Under the pieces are notes generated by a model. That model did no database searches, was not told the origin of the DNA, and worked only from the letters and a program-made list of their open reading frames with translations. From the NCBI GenBank assembly GCA_963995505.1, contig OZ023180.1:2046501-2110500 (forward strand): 64,000 nt of DNA, read 5' to 3'. A program made the translations under genes and the position numbers. Shown piece after piece: positions 9,903 through 23,978 of this stretch. The DNA comes from Hypericum androsaemum. Lineage: Eukaryota; Streptophyta; Magnoliopsida; Malpighiales; Hypericaceae. How positions within the stretch are numbered: the stretch's first letter is position 1; each line of letters starts with the position of its first letter.

Positions 9903-11512
9903 AAAACAATTCCCAATTCTGAGAAAAAGGGAAGAACCCTAATTCCCAAAATTGGAAGTTCTTCCCTCAGGGAACTCACCATCAGCGACGACCACAGGGG
10001 AACTCGCCATTGGCGACGACCACCAGCGAGCGCCTCCTAGAACTCGACCTCCAACTTGGCAGACTCCTCGACGAGCTTGATGGAGATCTCGACCTTAGTC
10101 TCCTCCTCCTCCTCGTGTTCCTGGTGCTGGGGCCCACCATTTCTCCCTGGGTCGCTCTTCTTCCTTTAAGGTCGAGGAGGAGGAGGGGGCCTCAATTCGG
10201 GTGGAGGAGGATGGGAGGGTCCATTGCTGGAGATGTGCATCTTCGTCTTCTTCTTCGAGTGGTAAGGAAGCAGTGGATGTGGGTGGAGGAGAGGTTAGGT
10301 GGAGACCGAGGCCGCTTTTCTTCCACTTGGGTCGCGCTTCTTCCACTTGGCTTGTTCGTTGTCGGTGGAGAGGTTAGGCAATTGGTGGTTGGCTTGTTCG
10401 CCGTCGTCAACATGGAGGGAATGGTTTTTTCGCTTCGGTGGAGTTGTTTTGGCTGAAGAAAGACGAAGGAGGAAGGAGGAGAAGAGAGATGATGTCAGCA
10501 TTTTTTATTTTTTTGTTCTAGAGGATTTTGGTCATTTCATTGACAAAAATGAAAAAAGAGTTGCTAACGTACGCCAGGGACCTGAAAGTATAATAAAATC
10601 AAACAAGAGGGACGTCGGCGTGTATTTTACAAAAATGGGGGACTTTTGAGTATATTTAAGTAAATCCGAGGGACTTGAGAGTAATTTTTTCCTTTCCCTT
10701 TGTCTTTTCTTGTGAACTCCATTTCTCTAATTCTATCAAGACCCAGTAGAGTCCTTATAATTGGTATCAGAGCTGCACTCTCCCCCTATCATGCTTAGCT
10801 CACGTGAGAAGATTATCCTTACCTAGCTCATGCTGCTTATGGAGGAGATGCGTCAGGAAACCAAGTAGCAGATGAACAATGTACTATAATGTCTCACCGC
10901 CCTGGAAAAGAAAACTAACGACAGCCTGGGCAGCACGAGCCGACAGTCGCCCCTGCTGCCAAACCCAGTCTCACATCCGGCTCCGGGGCTTCTGCGCCGG
11001 AACTTCACTGCCGACTGGCCGTGAGTCTTGCCAGGGCTGATACGCGTCCTCGCCGAGATACTCAGCTCCTTATATGGGTTACCCACGGGCCACCAGCCCA
11101 CCCTACGCGAGCCACCACCCACAAGACACCGAGCAGTACCCACCTAGGGGAGCTGCATGAGGCATGGAATCACCAGCAGTAGGCGTGACAGCTAGGGGAG
11201 GAGGAGTTCCCCATTATTACAAGTTGGAATTTTTGACTTTTGACGGTAAGGAAGCCCCAACTTTTGATTTGAACGAACATTAAGAGAATGAAACTAAGGA
11301 CAAATGCTCCATTGATGAAGAGGAAGGATTTCTTGAAGCTGTGAAGGAAAGCCCATCGCCGCACCTCTTTCAGTTCACCAACCCGGATTTCTAGCTTGAG
11401 GACGAGCTGTTTCGCGAGGGTGGGAGTGATTTTATGTATACATATCGTTGGCATAAACGGTTTGAATCACCTATTAGCTAGCTAGTTAGTTCTATTTAAT
11501 TAGTAGTTATCT
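9307..11512 (+). mobile_element. Eroded Ty3-type LTR element
   Basis: An LTR starts near 9307 and ends just before a primer-binding site TGGTATCAGAGC at 10762 (initiator-tRNA-Met type). Its opening (CATATCATTGGCATA ... CTATTAGCTAGCT) recurs at 11435-11512 as the start of a truncated 3' LTR. Between them are short gag-like (YYKLEFLTFDGKEA, 11215-11260) and pol-end-like (LEDELFREGGSD, 11396-11430) pieces with stops. Most of gag-pol is deleted. The LTR carries MULE E, and the 3' LTR is cut short by the TRIM at 11513. Confidence 0.65.
9532..10690. mobile_element. MULE nested in Ty3 LTR (element E)
   Basis: The termini AAAATTACTCT and AGAGTAATTTT begin TIRs of about 190 bp (9532-9720 and 10485-10690). 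LTR sequence resumes on both sides. The TIR start resembles element C. I could not find a clean target duplication. The interior contains (GA)n at 9862-9895 and a GC-rich block (10000-10480). On the minus strand that block reads EEETKVEISIKLVEESAKLE, interrupted by a stop, which could be captured host coding DNA I cannot name. Confidence 0.65.
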
Positions 11513-11849
11513 TGTTGAGGATCCCAAATTGCTTAGAGCAAGAGTGGGGGGCAATTTTATAAGTGTGGATTCAAATCATTGCCTTAAGCTTTTAGGTTGG
11601 ATATGAAGAGTTTAACATGGTATCAGAGCGGGTTGATCCCGTGCCTATTGTTCTGCTCGCATGACCCCCATTTCTCACACGTTGGCAAAGTCATAGCCCG
11701 TGCAATCTTCGACCCGATGGGTCTCGTTTGAGGGGGCGTGTTGAGAATCTCACGTCGGTTAGTGCAAGTGAGATGGGCTAATTTATAAGTGTTGCAAATC
11801 CACCAACTCATTGTCTTAAGGTTTTTAGTTAGATATGAAAATTCTAACA
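11513..11849 (+). mobile_element. TRIM (miniature LTR retrotransposon)
   Basis: Two short LTRs, 11513-11617 and 11739-11849, both start TGTTGAG and end AACA. Directly after the first is TGGTATCAGAGCGGG (11618), a Met-tRNA primer-binding site; before the second is the purine tract AGGGGGCG. The 121-base interior has no coding capacity. This is the common plant TRIM design. No matching target duplication is seen. Confidence 0.85.
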
Positions 11850-12327
11850 CAGATGCATAACTTTATACTAGGATATTAAGCTAATTTTTATAATTCAATT
11901 AAAAAAATTATAAAACAACAAATTCAGTGGTACAAGTATCAAAATTAATGAAGGTACAAATGAAAAGTCAGAAACTTTTGTATTGAATATGTAATTTGGG
12001 TAAAGATATGAGAGGGAGTGAGAGATCAAAACGTCATGTGAGATTAGAATCTTTTTCCATCGTATTTCGTCCTCACTCATAAACATCCTAAGAAACTTGC
12101 AGGTAGGTCACCCGAGTAGATGGGCGTTAAGAAACAATTTCCATGTATACAGTTGTATGTCACTTCAAAAGTATTCTAAGCTAATTACTTCCAGCATTCT
12201 GAGTTCAGAACTCATCCAGCTTTTTTGGGATCAAGAAAGTCACACGCCTGTGGAAACGCTGCAGTCATAAAGAACATAGTTCAGAAGAAAAATGAAAGTT
12301 TCGCAGCGACCGGTAGCGGACTTATCT
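11850..12327. other. Intergenic, AT-rich
   Basis: No gene or repeat was recognised between the TRIM and the second duplication unit. Confidence 0.4.
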
Positions 12328-14427
12328 GGCCATAATATCTTAACTACGATATAACAGAGTCTAACCTGACAGGTTTAATCCCAGTTCGGACAAAATTCTA
12401 CACAGAAGTAAGTTCCAACCGTAACTTGAAAAACCAAAATAACTCATCTAACTAAGTATAAACTAGGATGCTAATCTTCCGAAGCTTCACTCCTAGCTTG
12501 AAGTTCGCAGTTTTGCTCCATGGACTAGCATGCTTACCTACTAAATACCTATCAGACAAGGAATCAATCCGACGATTCATAATCTGTTGTTGCTAACATA
12601 TCAACCTCATTAGATCCACATAATGAAACAGGCCCAAGTGAATCGCCGTCTATACTGGCCAGTATCTCAAAATCCCTTGTCGTATTGCTCTCTCTCCATC
12701 TGACAGCAAGAACAGAGAAACAAACCACAACATTTTTCTCTATCCTTGCAAGCTCCTCAGTAACGAAAGCCGGATGCTCCCCGGGTATAAATTGATAAGC
12801 TGGCATTTCCCTATGGGAGAGATAAGCATATTTGAGAGGTCCGCATCTTAAGAAGACTCCATTTCTAAAGACACGGTAAACAACTCCCTGCAGCGTTTCT
12901 TCTCTTACGGGGACGAAGGTTCGACAATTGAGCACAACAGATAATTTGATGTTGCCTGAGTCATCCAATGCCACCGTTCTACCATAGCACCTCACTTTCG
13001 TCACTGCCAAGAAGTATCCATGAAATTTACTGGCCTTTTCATCAAGTAAATCCTTCATAATGCGTGAAGCAATAAATGCACGTGTAATCAGTCCATCTCT
13101 CTTTATGTCCTGAACAGTAAATGCGACATCCCTTACTATCTTTACTTCAGAAAACATGTCAGGTACCTGGCATTGAGAACAGACCAAGAACGAAATTTCA
13201 GCAAACACACAATGGCTCCTGAGGATGATTAGAGAAGAAGCTCAAGGGAATAGCACGATGATCTGAACATACTAACCCGCTTTAAATCAAAGAAGCAAAT
13301 TTAATATGTCTTACAACAATATCTAGGATATTAGCCCTCTGCAAGCAAACTTCCAAAGGAGTAATCTTGATTCGACATTGGCAGAAACACGAGTAAGCGG
13401 AATTAGCTAATTGACGCAGATATCATGCTTCTAGTCTCTAAATAGACATCAAAGCTTAAGTCATTCATATTCGCTGCAGCGGAATATTAATCCCAAACAT
13501 CCATTCCTCCAACTACGGCACATTGATTACAGTACACGAATCAGCCGAAACCAAGCAGACGACATAAAGAACTGTCAAAAGCACATTCCGGAATGAGATA
13601 CGACATCGAGGTCGAGCATCATTGGACCCTATGCAGGAGGGGTTCGTGAGATTCGAACTCCTGTAAGAAATCCAAGTCTCAAAGACACAAACTTTGCAAC
13701 ATACAAGAAACAAAAAACGACAACAACCCAAAAGTATGGACCAGAGCCTATGTGCTGTGCCCTATATATACGCCTCCAATACAAAGAATTGGAAACAAGA
13801 ACATCAACAGAACCAAGGTAATAATTTGACCTTGTCTGTAGCTAATAATTCCATCTGGGTATTGGAAACTGAAGTTAAAAATGGCACCTTGGAGACTACT
13901 AGTACCTAAATTCACCTAAAACAAACAAACAAACCCTTTTCCAGAAAATACAATAGGCAATTAACATCCGAAAGCTCCAAGATCTAATCTTTACAGATGA
14001 GAGAGAGAGAACCTGCGTTCGAGGCGGCATGGGGTGCTTAAAGGGAATTGAAGTTCAGGGCGGTGAAAATGGATTTCTTTCTTCAGAGAATTGTGTTCCT
14101 ATATTTTCCAGATCTTTGGAATCCGATGCAGAGAATCGAATTTGTGGTTTTCTCATCCGCTGCCCGTGACAAGGAGCTGACGTCCTTTTCGACCTGACCA
14201 TTAATCAAATTCGAACTAATAACGAAGCAGATTCTCAAAAAAAAAAATAAGGAATCAGATTCTCAAAATGTTCAGATCAATGTGACAATGTCCTATAAAA
14301 CATTGGGCTTTATGTGATAATTTGTTAGAACGCTGGTTTTGTGTGATATTAGCACATGCACAATTTCAAAAAGCTTACCTAAAATTTAAAATCAATGTTT
14401 TAATATATAAATTCTAGTTTGTTGACT
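12328..14427. repeat. Tandem duplication unit 2 (RPB7-like gene)
   Basis: This is the second copy of the segment at 4776-8855, including coding region, 5' UTR intron, first exon and upstream DNA. It lacks the MULE C insertion and therefore preserves the uninterrupted joint near 14290-14320. Confidence 0.85.
12564..13157 (-). CDS. NRPE7-like: RPB7-like subunit of RNA polymerase IV/V, copy 2
   Basis: The 197-residue protein is a close duplicate of the one at 4985-5575, with the same tip and OB/S1 domains and the motifs GVFLRCGPL, MPAYQFIPGEHP and LASIDGDSLGP. Substitutions are scattered (for example VYRVFRN for VYLVRRT, SHREM for SPRKM). A short deletion near residue 156 removes part of the loop before TRDF, and the tail is ATTDYESSD. 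The start is chosen as in copy 1: CCAG|GTACCTGAC precedes the ATG. The 5' UTR exon donor is at 14011-14013. Both copies have open frames; which is expressed cannot be told from sequence. Confidence 0.85.
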   Translation of the reverse strand: MFSEVKIVRDVAFTVQDIKRDGLITRAFIASRIMKDLLDEKASKFHGYFLAVTKVRCYGRTVALDDSGNIKLSVVLNCRTFVPVREETLQGVVYRVFRNGVFLRCGPLKYAYLSHREMPAYQFIPGEHPAFVTEELARIEKNVVVCFSVLAVRWRESNTTRDFEILASIDGDSLGPVSLCGSNEVDMLATTDYESSD

Positions 14428-15177
14428 TTTTGACGTATAGGTCCCTAAGATTAGATATAATATCTGAGGGGTCTGTTTTATAATTTTTTTAGTCCATAAA
14501 TTTTGAGAAATTAAACTGATTGGTGTTATGTCTATTTTTTTTAGGACTGTGTTATGTCTATTTTTGGTTAGTAGAGTGCAAAAAATACTCTTCTCTCTAA
14601 AATAAAGATATTATTGATGATTTGCTTTAAAAAAAAGAAGATATTATTGATGATTTCGTAGACCGTCCATGGAGTTCATCGGCCTAAGTTTTGAAGGTTC
14701 GAATTTAATCATTGTGAATACAACAATATTAAATACTTGTTGTTTGTAAAAGCTTTGCTAGTATTACTCAATTCGAATATATAATAATCATTAGTGATTA
14801 TCGAAAATTAGGTGGTAAACATCAAAATTAGTTTTTTCTTCAAGTAATGGCTAATTAACTATTATGTGGAATCTTTTTTTTGTGTGGATATTATGTTGAA
14901 TCTAGTGTTAAGTATTGTTCTATAGCAATGTTATCTCCGGTACTCTTTCTCTGTTTTGATTTTTTTCATAGAGTTTTATCGCGGTAAAATTTTTAACGAA
15001 AACTATGACTGCAATCTCGTATCCCTACAAGGAAATTATGCACAGGTACATATTATAAGGTGTAAATATCTTTAACAAAATTTTATTACTTACCAAAAAA
15101 TATCAAAATAAGATACAATGAATTATAGGAAGTGTCAGTGACCATCATGAGACTGGACAATAGTTTAGTGACCATGT
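14428..15177. other. Intergenic / CFM3-like promoter region
   Basis: No gene. AT-rich, with a short direct repeat (GATATTATTGATGATTT type) near 14607-14655. The last few hundred bases should hold the promoter of the CRM gene, but no core element stands out. Confidence 0.4.
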
Positions 15178-15279
15178 ATGTTTTTTCGCCCAAACAAAAA
15201 CCCCCATATATCCAATTCTCTCAGCTTCTCTCAGTTCCATGAACTCGAGGTCCCTCCTCCTCCTCCTCCTCCTCCTCCA

Positions 15280-18200
15280 ATGGCATTAGTATCAAGTTGG
15301 CAACTTTACTTGGACTCCTTACACGGTCCCTTGTCCAAATTCCACTTCACCCGGCTTCACTTGTTCAGGTACACTTCTTCATCATCCAACCCTCTTAGGA
15401 AGCCTCGTTTTATTGGAAACCCCAGTTGTGGAAATGATAGAAAGGACTCGACTTTAGCCACTTCTGATTGGCTCCCTGTGTGGAACAAACCCATTAAGGA
15501 TAGCCGCCCGAAGCCACCGCGGGCGGTTTTGGATTATGATGATGATGAGGATGGTGGTGATGGGAGGGGTAGGACAATGGAGAGGATAGTGGAGAAGCTT
15601 CGCAAATCCGGGTATGTTGATGAGGGAGATGGGGATGAGAGGGGTGTGGGAGGATTGTCTAGAGGTGTGGAGAGAGGGAGTGTGGAGGAGATTTTCTACG
15701 TGGAGGAAGAAGATGGGATGTTGCCTAATTCGCGAGGCGGGTTTTCGAAGGATTCGCGTTTGGGGGTGGAGACTGTGTTTGAGAGTGGTGGGGAGGTGAG
15801 GTTCCCTTGGGAGAAGCCGACGAAGGAGGAGGAGCAACAAGGGGAGGGGAAGTGGACGGCCAAGAGCAAGAGTAGGACTTTCTTGGCTGAGTTGACATTG
15901 CCTGATTCCGAGTTGAAGAGGCTGAGGAACTTGACTTATCAGACCAAGAGCAGAGTTAAGATTAAAGGTGCTGGAGTTACCGAGGAGGTGGTGACTACTA
16001 TTCGCGATAAGTGGAAGACCACGGAGCTCGTCAGGGTGAAGGTTGATGGAGCACCTGCACTTAACATGAAGAAGGTGCACGAGATATTGGAGGTTCGTCT
16101 CCTGAAAACTTTTCTGGTCCTCTTTCTTATCTGTGCTGATGCACCGTTTGGATCGTATGCTTAAAGAAGCAAGTTACCTACAGCTTGAGCATGATATTAT
16201 TGCCACTTGTAGACTAGGCCTTTGTGCTCATGTATGGGCTGAATTGAGATCAGTATTTATGCTGCCGATCTCTGCTCTACGATTGGACCGACAGATTTTC
16301 TTTTGTTAATTTGGATATAAAAGGCAAGGAATTCTTGTAGACGAAGTATTGAGAGATTAGAACTGTTGTGTATGTGAAAAGAAAACTGCATTGTCACAGT
16401 GGTGGCAATTAGTTCAGAGATTTCTGACTCCGTATTGGTTTCTCTCTGTCTCATTTGGTTTTCGTTCATCCGATTACGTTCAGAGAAAAACTGGCGGACT
16501 GGTGGTTTGGAGGTCCGGAACATCCATAGGTTTGTACAGAGGTGTGAGTTATGAGGTTCCTTCAGTCCATAAGAATAAAAAGATATTCAGAAGAAATGAA
16601 ATAGCCGAGAGCTCCTTACCCACTGATACTATCAATACACTCCCTACAACTGTTCGTTCCGCTCAGGAAATACGCAACCCCCGCTTGGATTCAGAGGATA
16701 CTGCTGGTGAAGGTTCTTCGGTGGCCATAGAGAAGAAACAAATAAAATCACATGTTGAAGTACATTATGAAGATGAAATTGATAAGCTGTTGGATGGTCT
16801 TGGTCCCAGATACCTGGATTGGCCAGGATACGAGCCGTTACCCGTTGATGCAGATATGCTTCCTGGCATTGTTCCTGGCTTCCAGCCCCCATTCCGGCTG
16901 CTTCCCTATGGAGTAAAACCTACTCTGAGTCAGAAGGACGCAACGTCATTACGAAGGTTGGCCAGGGTTCTGCCTCCCCACTTTGCCCTAGGTTTGCCGA
17001 TTATCTTTCTTCATTACCACAACTCTCTTTGATTTGTAAGATTTTGCATGGATTTTAATTTGTATTCACTTGTAGGGAGAAGCAGGCAGCTACAGGGTTT
17101 GGCTGCTGCGATCGCTAAACTGTGGGAAAAAAGCTTAATAGCGAAGATCGCTCTTAAACGCGGTGTACAGATAACTACTAGCGAAAGAATGGCTGAAGAT
17201 CTCAAGGTACTCTGTGGAAGTCATGACTGCTTTCTCATACTTCATGTAATTTGGGAGCTGGTTATCTTGTGCTCGAAGTATCCGTGCCTGTTTGAACATT
17301 CGTGCTGATATTGACTGCAGAAATTGACTGGAGGTTTGCTGCTTGTTCGAACCAAAGAATTCTTGGTCTACTACAGGGGAAAAAGTTTTTTATCCCCGGA
17401 TGTCAGCGAAGCACTGATAGAAAAGGAAAGGTTGGCGAAGGATCTGCAAGATGAAGAGGAGCAAGCACGACTGCGAGCTTCAGCCTTTGTTATACCAAAC
17501 ATTGAAACTGTAGATCAACCGAGAACTGCTGGAACACTAGAGGAAACTTTGGATGCAAACTCAAGGTGGGGAAAGAGGTTGGATGATCAACACAAGGAGA
17601 AGATTATGAGAGAAGTTGAAATTTCAAAGCGTAATAGCCTTGCCCAAAAATTTGCAAAGAAGCTTGCTTTTGTAAGTTCTTTTCCACCTTTGATGATTTC
17701 CTGCTTTCCCTTCTTTTTTATTCAATCACCAAGTTAATGCTTCTCTTGTAGAATATCTACTATATAATTGAAACTATAAGCCAAATAGGATAGTTCGTGA
17801 TCGCCAATATCGCTACGTTAGAAACCGATGATTAACTTAACACATCATGTAGTCCATATCATAAACGGAAAGGTACAATTTCTTTAAGTCGGAGCGGCAA
17901 GTGAGCTATATTATTATGATATTAATAAGGATATGTCCATGCTTCAGATGATATGATCTCTTTGATTTCTGTTTATTAGGCTGAAAGAAGACTAAAAAAA
18001 GCAGAAGACGCCTTGTCTAAGGTAGAGGTGTTCTTGAAACCAGCAGAAATTCAAGCAGATCCTGATAGTATTACAGATGAGGAAAGATTCATGTTTCGAA
18101 AGCTCGGTTTAAGAATGAAAGCTTTCTTACTTCTTGGTAAGTGAAAACTATCTGTTCAGAAGTACAACTTATTCTGTGTTTGAGGATATTTTGTGAGCAG

Positions 18201-19352
18201 ATGTCCTCTGGCTTCAGGTAGACGCGGAGTTTTTGATGGAACCGTGGAGAACATGCACTTGCATTGGAAGTACCGTGAATTGGTTAAGATAGTCTTGAAG
18301 GCTAAAAATTTCGAATTTGTTAAGAAAACTGCTCTAGCTCTTGAAGCTGAAAGTGGAGGTGTCTTGGTATCAGTAGACAAAATCTCCAAAGGCTACGCCA
18401 TAATTGTCTTTCGGGGAAAGGACTACAAGCGACCCTCAACTATAAGGCCGAAAACTCTATTGACTAAGCGGAAAGCCTTGGCACGCTCGATAGAAATACA
18501 AAGGCGCGAGGTACCATGAATATTTTCTTGTGTTTTTTTTGTAGCTTCTAGCAGCTAGTGTTGCTAAGATTTGAGACAGATATTAAACTCACATTGAATG
18601 TCCATGCCCAAAACCTTGAACCAGTGAATATTTTTGTTAACAGGCACTGCTAAAGCATATTTCAGCTGTTAAGGCGCAAGTGGAGAAGCTAAAAGCCGAA
18701 ATGGTAAGGCTTCACAAACATTTAGCTATATTAGTATGTTGCCCCTGTTTTTTTTTTTTTTTTGCAATGGAATTTATCTGCTTCTGATCTTTGTTTCTCG
18801 TTTGCAGGACCAGATGAGGATGGACGAAGGAGGAGGAGAAGAGGAAATCGAGAAACTAGATTCCGCTTACCATATGGATGACGATGAGAATGATGATGAA
18901 GATGAAAGCGAGGTTTGTACATCTTGACTCAAGTATCTGCCTTATTTGTTTGTTTTAAGAACAGTCGAATTATGTTTATGGTTTGATCCGATCGTATAGG
19001 AGGAAGGCTATGAGGCATATCTTGAAACATATGACAGCGATGACGATGATGCCGATCATGGAAACGTTGAAGCTGAAGATGGCATCCCTGGTGCGCACCA
19101 TGGAAATGCTTGTTCTGATGATGTTCAAGACCAAGAGGTCGAAACAGAATACGAGGTGTGTACGACCTGACCTCTTCGTCTGCGTTTTCTGCCTTGTCGT
19201 CAATTCTCTAGCCTAACAGTAACATCTTCGACGGGTATTAGGATGGAGAAGACGGGGAAAACATCGATAATCACAATGGTGATGACAATGAGCTTAGAAG
19301 TGATACAAGCTCCGTTGACAAAATCCGCGATCAGGTCCCAAAAGGAAAATGA
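15280..19352 (+). CDS. CFM3: CRM-domain chloroplast splicing factor, CFM3-like
   Basis: Ten coding exons: 15280-16092, 16484-16991, 17076-17206, 17321-17671, 17980-18136, 18218-18510, 18644-18703, 18808-18912, 19000-19155, 19242-19352. All introns are GT-AG and phases agree, giving 894 residues, close to the family length. Three CRM (YhbY-like) domains lie at about 203-295, 425-515 and 636-725, each ending in a GG..(V/L)(W/V)R..........YRG or FRGKDY element. The tail (exons 8-10) is very acidic and rich in Asp/Glu. The N-terminus ([11 protein letters not shown]...) is Ser/Arg-rich like a plastid transit peptide. In the family CFM3 binds group II introns in chloroplasts (and mitochondria for some members). 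The ATG at 15280 gives the transit-like N-terminus; an in-frame ATG at 15178 would add 34 residues with a nine-proline run. Confidence 0.92.
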
Positions 19353-20777
19353 GGGAGGGTACGGCGTAGAGCCAAACGATCAATGCCGCCGATCGCGAGT
19401 CTGAAACGGCAAAATGAGGATGAAAGAACACTCTCCCTGATCGCCATCGGAAGAATCCGCTACATCCTAGATGCCCTTGTGCAATTCATTTGCTGATGTG
19501 CAAAGATGGAAAGCTGATGTGTGGTTACTGGAAAGTACTCTAGCAACCCAGTTAGTTAATTTTCTTTAACCCTAATGTAATGTATCATTTCGAAAGCAAA
19601 ACAATGAGAGAGCCATAGTCCGTTCTACTTTTTTTTTGGTTAAATAAGTTTATAAGATGTACGACTGGAAGAATCTAAAAGTAACCAGGTAAGCCTTCTA
19701 TTAAAAACAACATCTCCCCGCGTTTGCTTGCATGTACAAGCTTTTTATTTTATTTAAAAAAGGGTGGCGTGAAGAATATATTAGATAAAATGGGTTACAA
19801 TACTGATGAAGGAAATACATAGTACGAAGACATCAAACAGAAGACGAAAACTCAACCGAAAGTAACAGAGTGGTATGGGTAGAAATGAAGGGCGGACAAG
19901 AAGCTATGAAAGCCAATGTTCAAAGCGAAAAGTTGACGCAACAAGCGACGGCCAATAACCACAAGGTCACATCACATATGCAACCTCGTGGGCACGAAAT
20001 ATACTCAAATGAGAGCAAAGATCGGACAAATCCGACCGGGACAAATGTATCTACCTGTAACAACAGGAAAAGTTTCGAGTTCCGAATAGATCTCAGATCG
20101 AGGTTACACTGATACAAGCAAAAACTCGCACAAAATATAAAACAAACTAGGTAGTTAACCTATGACAACCCCAAACATATGGGGGTATGTACAAGCAGCT
20201 TCTGACTGTGAAGGTTCTTGATTTATCGAATGCCCAAGCGACAGTTACTTCGCTGTCCGAAAATTACGGTGCGTTTTAGAATGTCATTGGTGCCACACAA
20301 ATAATCCTCTGTTAAATTGTTAAAAATATACCGGAATTTTCTTGTATCAACCAGTGAGAAAATATTATATTTAAATAAAAAATTTCAATTTGGATTTTTA
20401 AGTTGTATTAATAACTTAACTTTTTTATAAATCAAATTTAAATCTAAATTACGCTAACGTGAAGAAAGTCATTTGGACCCAAAGTGTGAGATTTTAAATA
20501 AAGAGTGAAGTAGGTGGGGTTATGCATGTACGTAATAAATTGCATGACATTAATTTTTCATAAGTGGAATTAATTATGATCCACCGTTACAAACGAAAGA
20601 CTTAATTGAATTATTTATGTTATATTGCATGACATTAATTTTTCATAAGTGCGAGAAAAAGGAAAGAATATTAGGGTTTTGCCACTTGCACCGAGCATAA
20701 TTACATGGGCGGCCCATGCCGTTCCCAACAAAACACACTCATCTTACTTACTATCTTGAAAAAAACCTAGAGAGAAG
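19353..20777. other. 3' UTR and intergenic DNA
   Basis: This contains the CFM3-like 3' UTR, then DNA with no recognised gene. A 27-bp direct repeat (TTGCATGACATTAATTTTTC and following) occurs at 20540-20566 and 20625-20651. Confidence 0.45.
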
Positions 20778-21014
20778 ATGTCGAGGAAGTTGAAGGTATT
20801 AGCCTGCAGCTGGACGCAGTTCGAGATCAACGCCTAGTTGACGGAAAAGACGAGAGCATTTGCCGGAGACGTGATCGATATCCCTGTCGGACCGACCATC
20901 GTGGCTGAGGCGATTGAGTACGCCGAGAAACACCATGACAAGGACGAGGAGGGCCTCACCAGGTTAAAGGCGATAGGTTGGTGCTCGGGTAATGTAATGG
21001 AAGAAAGTGGGTGA
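20778..21014 (+). pseudogene. SKP1-like N-terminal fragment with stop
   Basis: From ATG at 20778 the frame reads MSRKLKVLACSWTQFEINA, a TAG stop, LTEKTRAFAGDVIDIPVGP, then AIEYAEKHHD. This follows the N-terminal BTB/POZ-like part of plant SKP1 proteins (KI.L.SSDG..FEV...VA.....I......D....IPLPNV....L..VIEYCKKH). The in-frame stop is codon 20. The C-terminal Skp1 domain that binds F-box proteins is absent. It is on the strand opposite RPS15, close to its 3' end. Confidence 0.65.
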
Positions 21015-21366
21015 TAAATCACTTCTAGAAAATATTACATATAATTGTCCCCCTCACAAAATCCCCCGTCTTGGTGCTAAATCACTCCTCAACCATTCTA
21101 TTTGTTGGAAGCGAAACACAAATGCACACTCAAACAAGCTTGTATGACTCAGGCAACCACTCTAATTTTAATGCTAATTGATATGAAAATTTGATTATAC
21201 TACAACATTTGAAACTTTAAACATTGGATTGATGCTATATCTTGAAAAGACGGCAGAGAAAACCAAGTTTAAAGGAACAATCCATTCAGAGTTAGAGAAT
21301 AAAACAAAATTGCAGACATGTCTGCACCCAACAGTACCGATGGTGTCTAAACAGAGGACAAACACA

Positions 21367-23051
<1,685 letters not shown>

Positions 23052-23059
23052 GGTTCCGC

Positions 23060-23250
23060 TTTGGATCGGTCGCCGTTAGGGTTTCTTCGTGCCGTTTAAC
23101 GGGGGAGGAGTGAGGTGATTTGGGAGCGGGAATGCTTAATATATATAGCTAGGGTTTACCGGAGAGTTATGGGCGGCGTGTTCGGTTGGGCCGGTTTGGG
23201 CTTAGTAGGGTGTGGATATTTGGTTGGGCCTGTACCATCTCGGCCCATCC
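23060..23250 (-). promoter_or_regulatory. RPS15 promoter: telo-boxes, site II, TATA
   Basis: Reading toward RPS15, there are site II elements (TGGGCC/T or complement) at 23187-23192, 23197-23202, 23225-23230 and 23242-23247. Telo-boxes (AAACCCTA) lie at 23149-23158 and 23076-23084, and a TATATATA lies at 23139-23147. Telo-box plus site II is the known signature of plant ribosomal protein promoters, where TCP-type and telo-box-binding factors act. The downstream telo-box lies in the 5' UTR. Confidence 0.75.
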
Positions 23251-23978
23251 TGTCGTTTAGGTCTGATTAATTTATTCGCTCGAATCTTTTATATCCTACT
23301 TGTATTAAAAAAAGGCAGAATTATTTTGTTTAATGATTAAAATTGTTTTCCATGTGTTACTCAAACCTACTTTTTGGAGCATTAATTTATATCCATATTC
23401 ATAATTCATGAATCATGTGCATGGAATATTGTTCAAAAATATTCAGAATATGGTCGAAAAAATAACTAAAATACAACTTGCATTTACTTGATTCAAGAGA
23501 TTACAAAGGATCTCGATTTGATTTTCCGAACCCAATTTCTAACTAAAGCTCATTCCATAAGATCCCGAAAATTAATTCCAATATGGCATTTTCTACAATT
23601 CCTGGTTTTTTTATAAATGCAATTCCTGAAAACTCATGATCTTATTCTTTAAACAAAATTTTCTACCAAAAATTATTTAAACAAAATTCAATGTTCTATC
23701 AGCCATTTGCTCATATACGTAGATAATGAACCTTTCTTTCCAATCGCTTGCCAGAACCAAACATTATTGAAATGCACTTGCAGTTATCCCCCTTACAAAA
23801 AAAATTATTTTAGTAACTATCATCTTGTATTTATTAAATCGAATAATCTAAATTCGAATCGAAATTTTTTTTATTCGAACGCACATCTCTAAGTACCATT
23901 TGGAGAAACAAATTTACAAGCAAAAAGGTCGGCCTTTTCCCCTTGTTGACACCAGATAAGAGTAAGATTTAACTACCT
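23251..23978. other. Intergenic, AT-rich
   Basis: No gene recognised. The segment separates the divergent RPS15 promoter from the 3' end of the Plus3 gene. Confidence 0.45.
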
